Both the position numbers and the translations under genes were made by a program. The notes under the pieces are model-generated. The model searched no databases. It was not told where the DNA came from and saw only the letters and a program-made list of their open reading frames with translations. Below, in pieces: positions 54,244 through 54,473 of a stretch of DNA of 54,473 nt; within the stretch, counting starts at the first letter, position 1, and each line of letters starts with the position of its first letter. This DNA is from Pseudomonadota bacterium (GTDB taxonomy: Bacteria; Pseudomonadota; Gammaproteobacteria; Steroidobacterales; Steroidobacteraceae): the NCBI GenBank assembly GCA_021792555.1, contig JAJYUL010000023.1, positions 1-54,473 of the forward strand. Direction: 5' to 3'.

Positions 54244-54271
54244 TTGAGTTCAATGCGGCACCGTGTAGGGT
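54244..54271 (+). promoter_or_regulatory. Possible pntA promoter
   Basis: TTGAGT (54244-54249), 16 bases, TAGGGT (54266-54271) in the AT-richer gap between the HNH gene and pntA. The match is modest; TAGAGT just downstream is an alternative -10. Confidence 0.3.
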
Positions 54272-54331
54272 AGAGTGAAAATGACCGAGAGCCGGCGTGC
54301 CGGGCGCACGCCGTTTCCGAAAGGGCCATAG

Positions 54332-54473
54332 ATGACAATCATAATCGGCGCGCTGCGCGAGACCGCCGAGGGCGAGACGCGCGTCAGTCTGGTGCCCGAA
54401 GTGGCCGAGAAGCTCACGCGTGCGGGGGCTGAGGTGGTGCTTGAGCGCGGGGCTGGGGAGCGGGCGCAGTTTC
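54332..54473 (+). CDS. pntA: NAD(P) transhydrogenase alpha subunit, 5' part
   Basis: The window ends after 47 codons, in frame. The translation MTIIIGALRETAEGETRVSL then VPEVAEKLTRAGAEVVLERG is the standard N-terminus of PntA (also similar to alanine dehydrogenase, its relative). PntAB couples proton entry to hydride transfer from NADH to NADP+. The rest lies outside the window, so the alternative of alanine dehydrogenase cannot be fully excluded, although the GALRET start favours PntA. Confidence 0.8.
   Translation, partial: MTIIIGALRETAEGETRVSLVPEVAEKLTRAGAEVVLERGAGERAQF

Overview
The window is about 54 kb of GC-rich, gene-dense chromosomal DNA from a gammaproteobacterium. The lineage evidence is gene content and order: coaBC-dut beside radC, rpmB-rpmG, ftsY-ftsE-ftsX divergent from rsmD-coaD, a classical rpoH, a proteobacterial gshA, a ydbH/ydbL-type envelope locus and a yceJ/yceI-type pair. 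The secreted dipeptidyl peptidase IV, the HiPIP and the high GC suggest a Xanthomonadales/Nevskiales/Steroidobacterales-like group, but this placement is tentative. I saw no tRNA, rRNA, CRISPR array, transposase or phage gene.

Layout. 1-4.6 kb is the least ordinary part: an AT-richer left edge with a broken reading frame, a lipoprotein with seven tandem GloVer repeats, an MscS channel, and two non-coding stretches of about 0.6 and 1 kb. 4.6-16.8 kb holds DPP-IV, a cysteine-cluster protein, dut/coaBC, radC, a HiPIP, ribosomal proteins L28 and L33, ftsYEX, rsmD, coaD and mutM. 16.9-20 kb has cytochrome b561, rpoH under a perfect CIRCE operator, and an ACT-domain malic enzyme. 20-24 kb is more accessory: a sensor protein that looks like a sortase-system histidine kinase without its kinase half, two small conserved proteins, a LysR regulator, a 74-residue secreted protein and three copies of a palindromic repeat. 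24-31 kb has a tandem M16 peptidase pair, a YheT-type hydrolase, a methyltransferase, SixA, and a glycosyltransferase/PAP2 pair. 31-38.4 kb has the YdbH/YdbL-like envelope genes, a YadGH-type ABC exporter, gshA and a DUF1499 protein. 38.5-42 kb has methylthioadenosine phosphorylase facing a radical SAM enzyme and a DUF2064 glycosyltransferase, then a small secreted protein and a glutathione transferase. 42-54 kb has a cNMP-binding patatin, a thiolase, a dienelactone hydrolase, hemH with cytochrome b561 and YceI, a YbjQ protein, an acetyl-CoA synthetase with a long histone-H1-like tail, a 5'-3' exonuclease, an HNH nuclease and the start of pntA.

Most of the window is housekeeping. The points most worth a second look are the Acs with a 145-residue Lys/Arg/Ala/Pro tail, the CIRCE element lying on the rpoH promoter, the kinase-less PdsS-like sensor, the three-copy palindrome that supplies the stop codon of a peptidase gene, and the MTAP/radical-SAM/DUF2064 group. 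All assignments come from reading motifs in the translated sequence; no database search was run.
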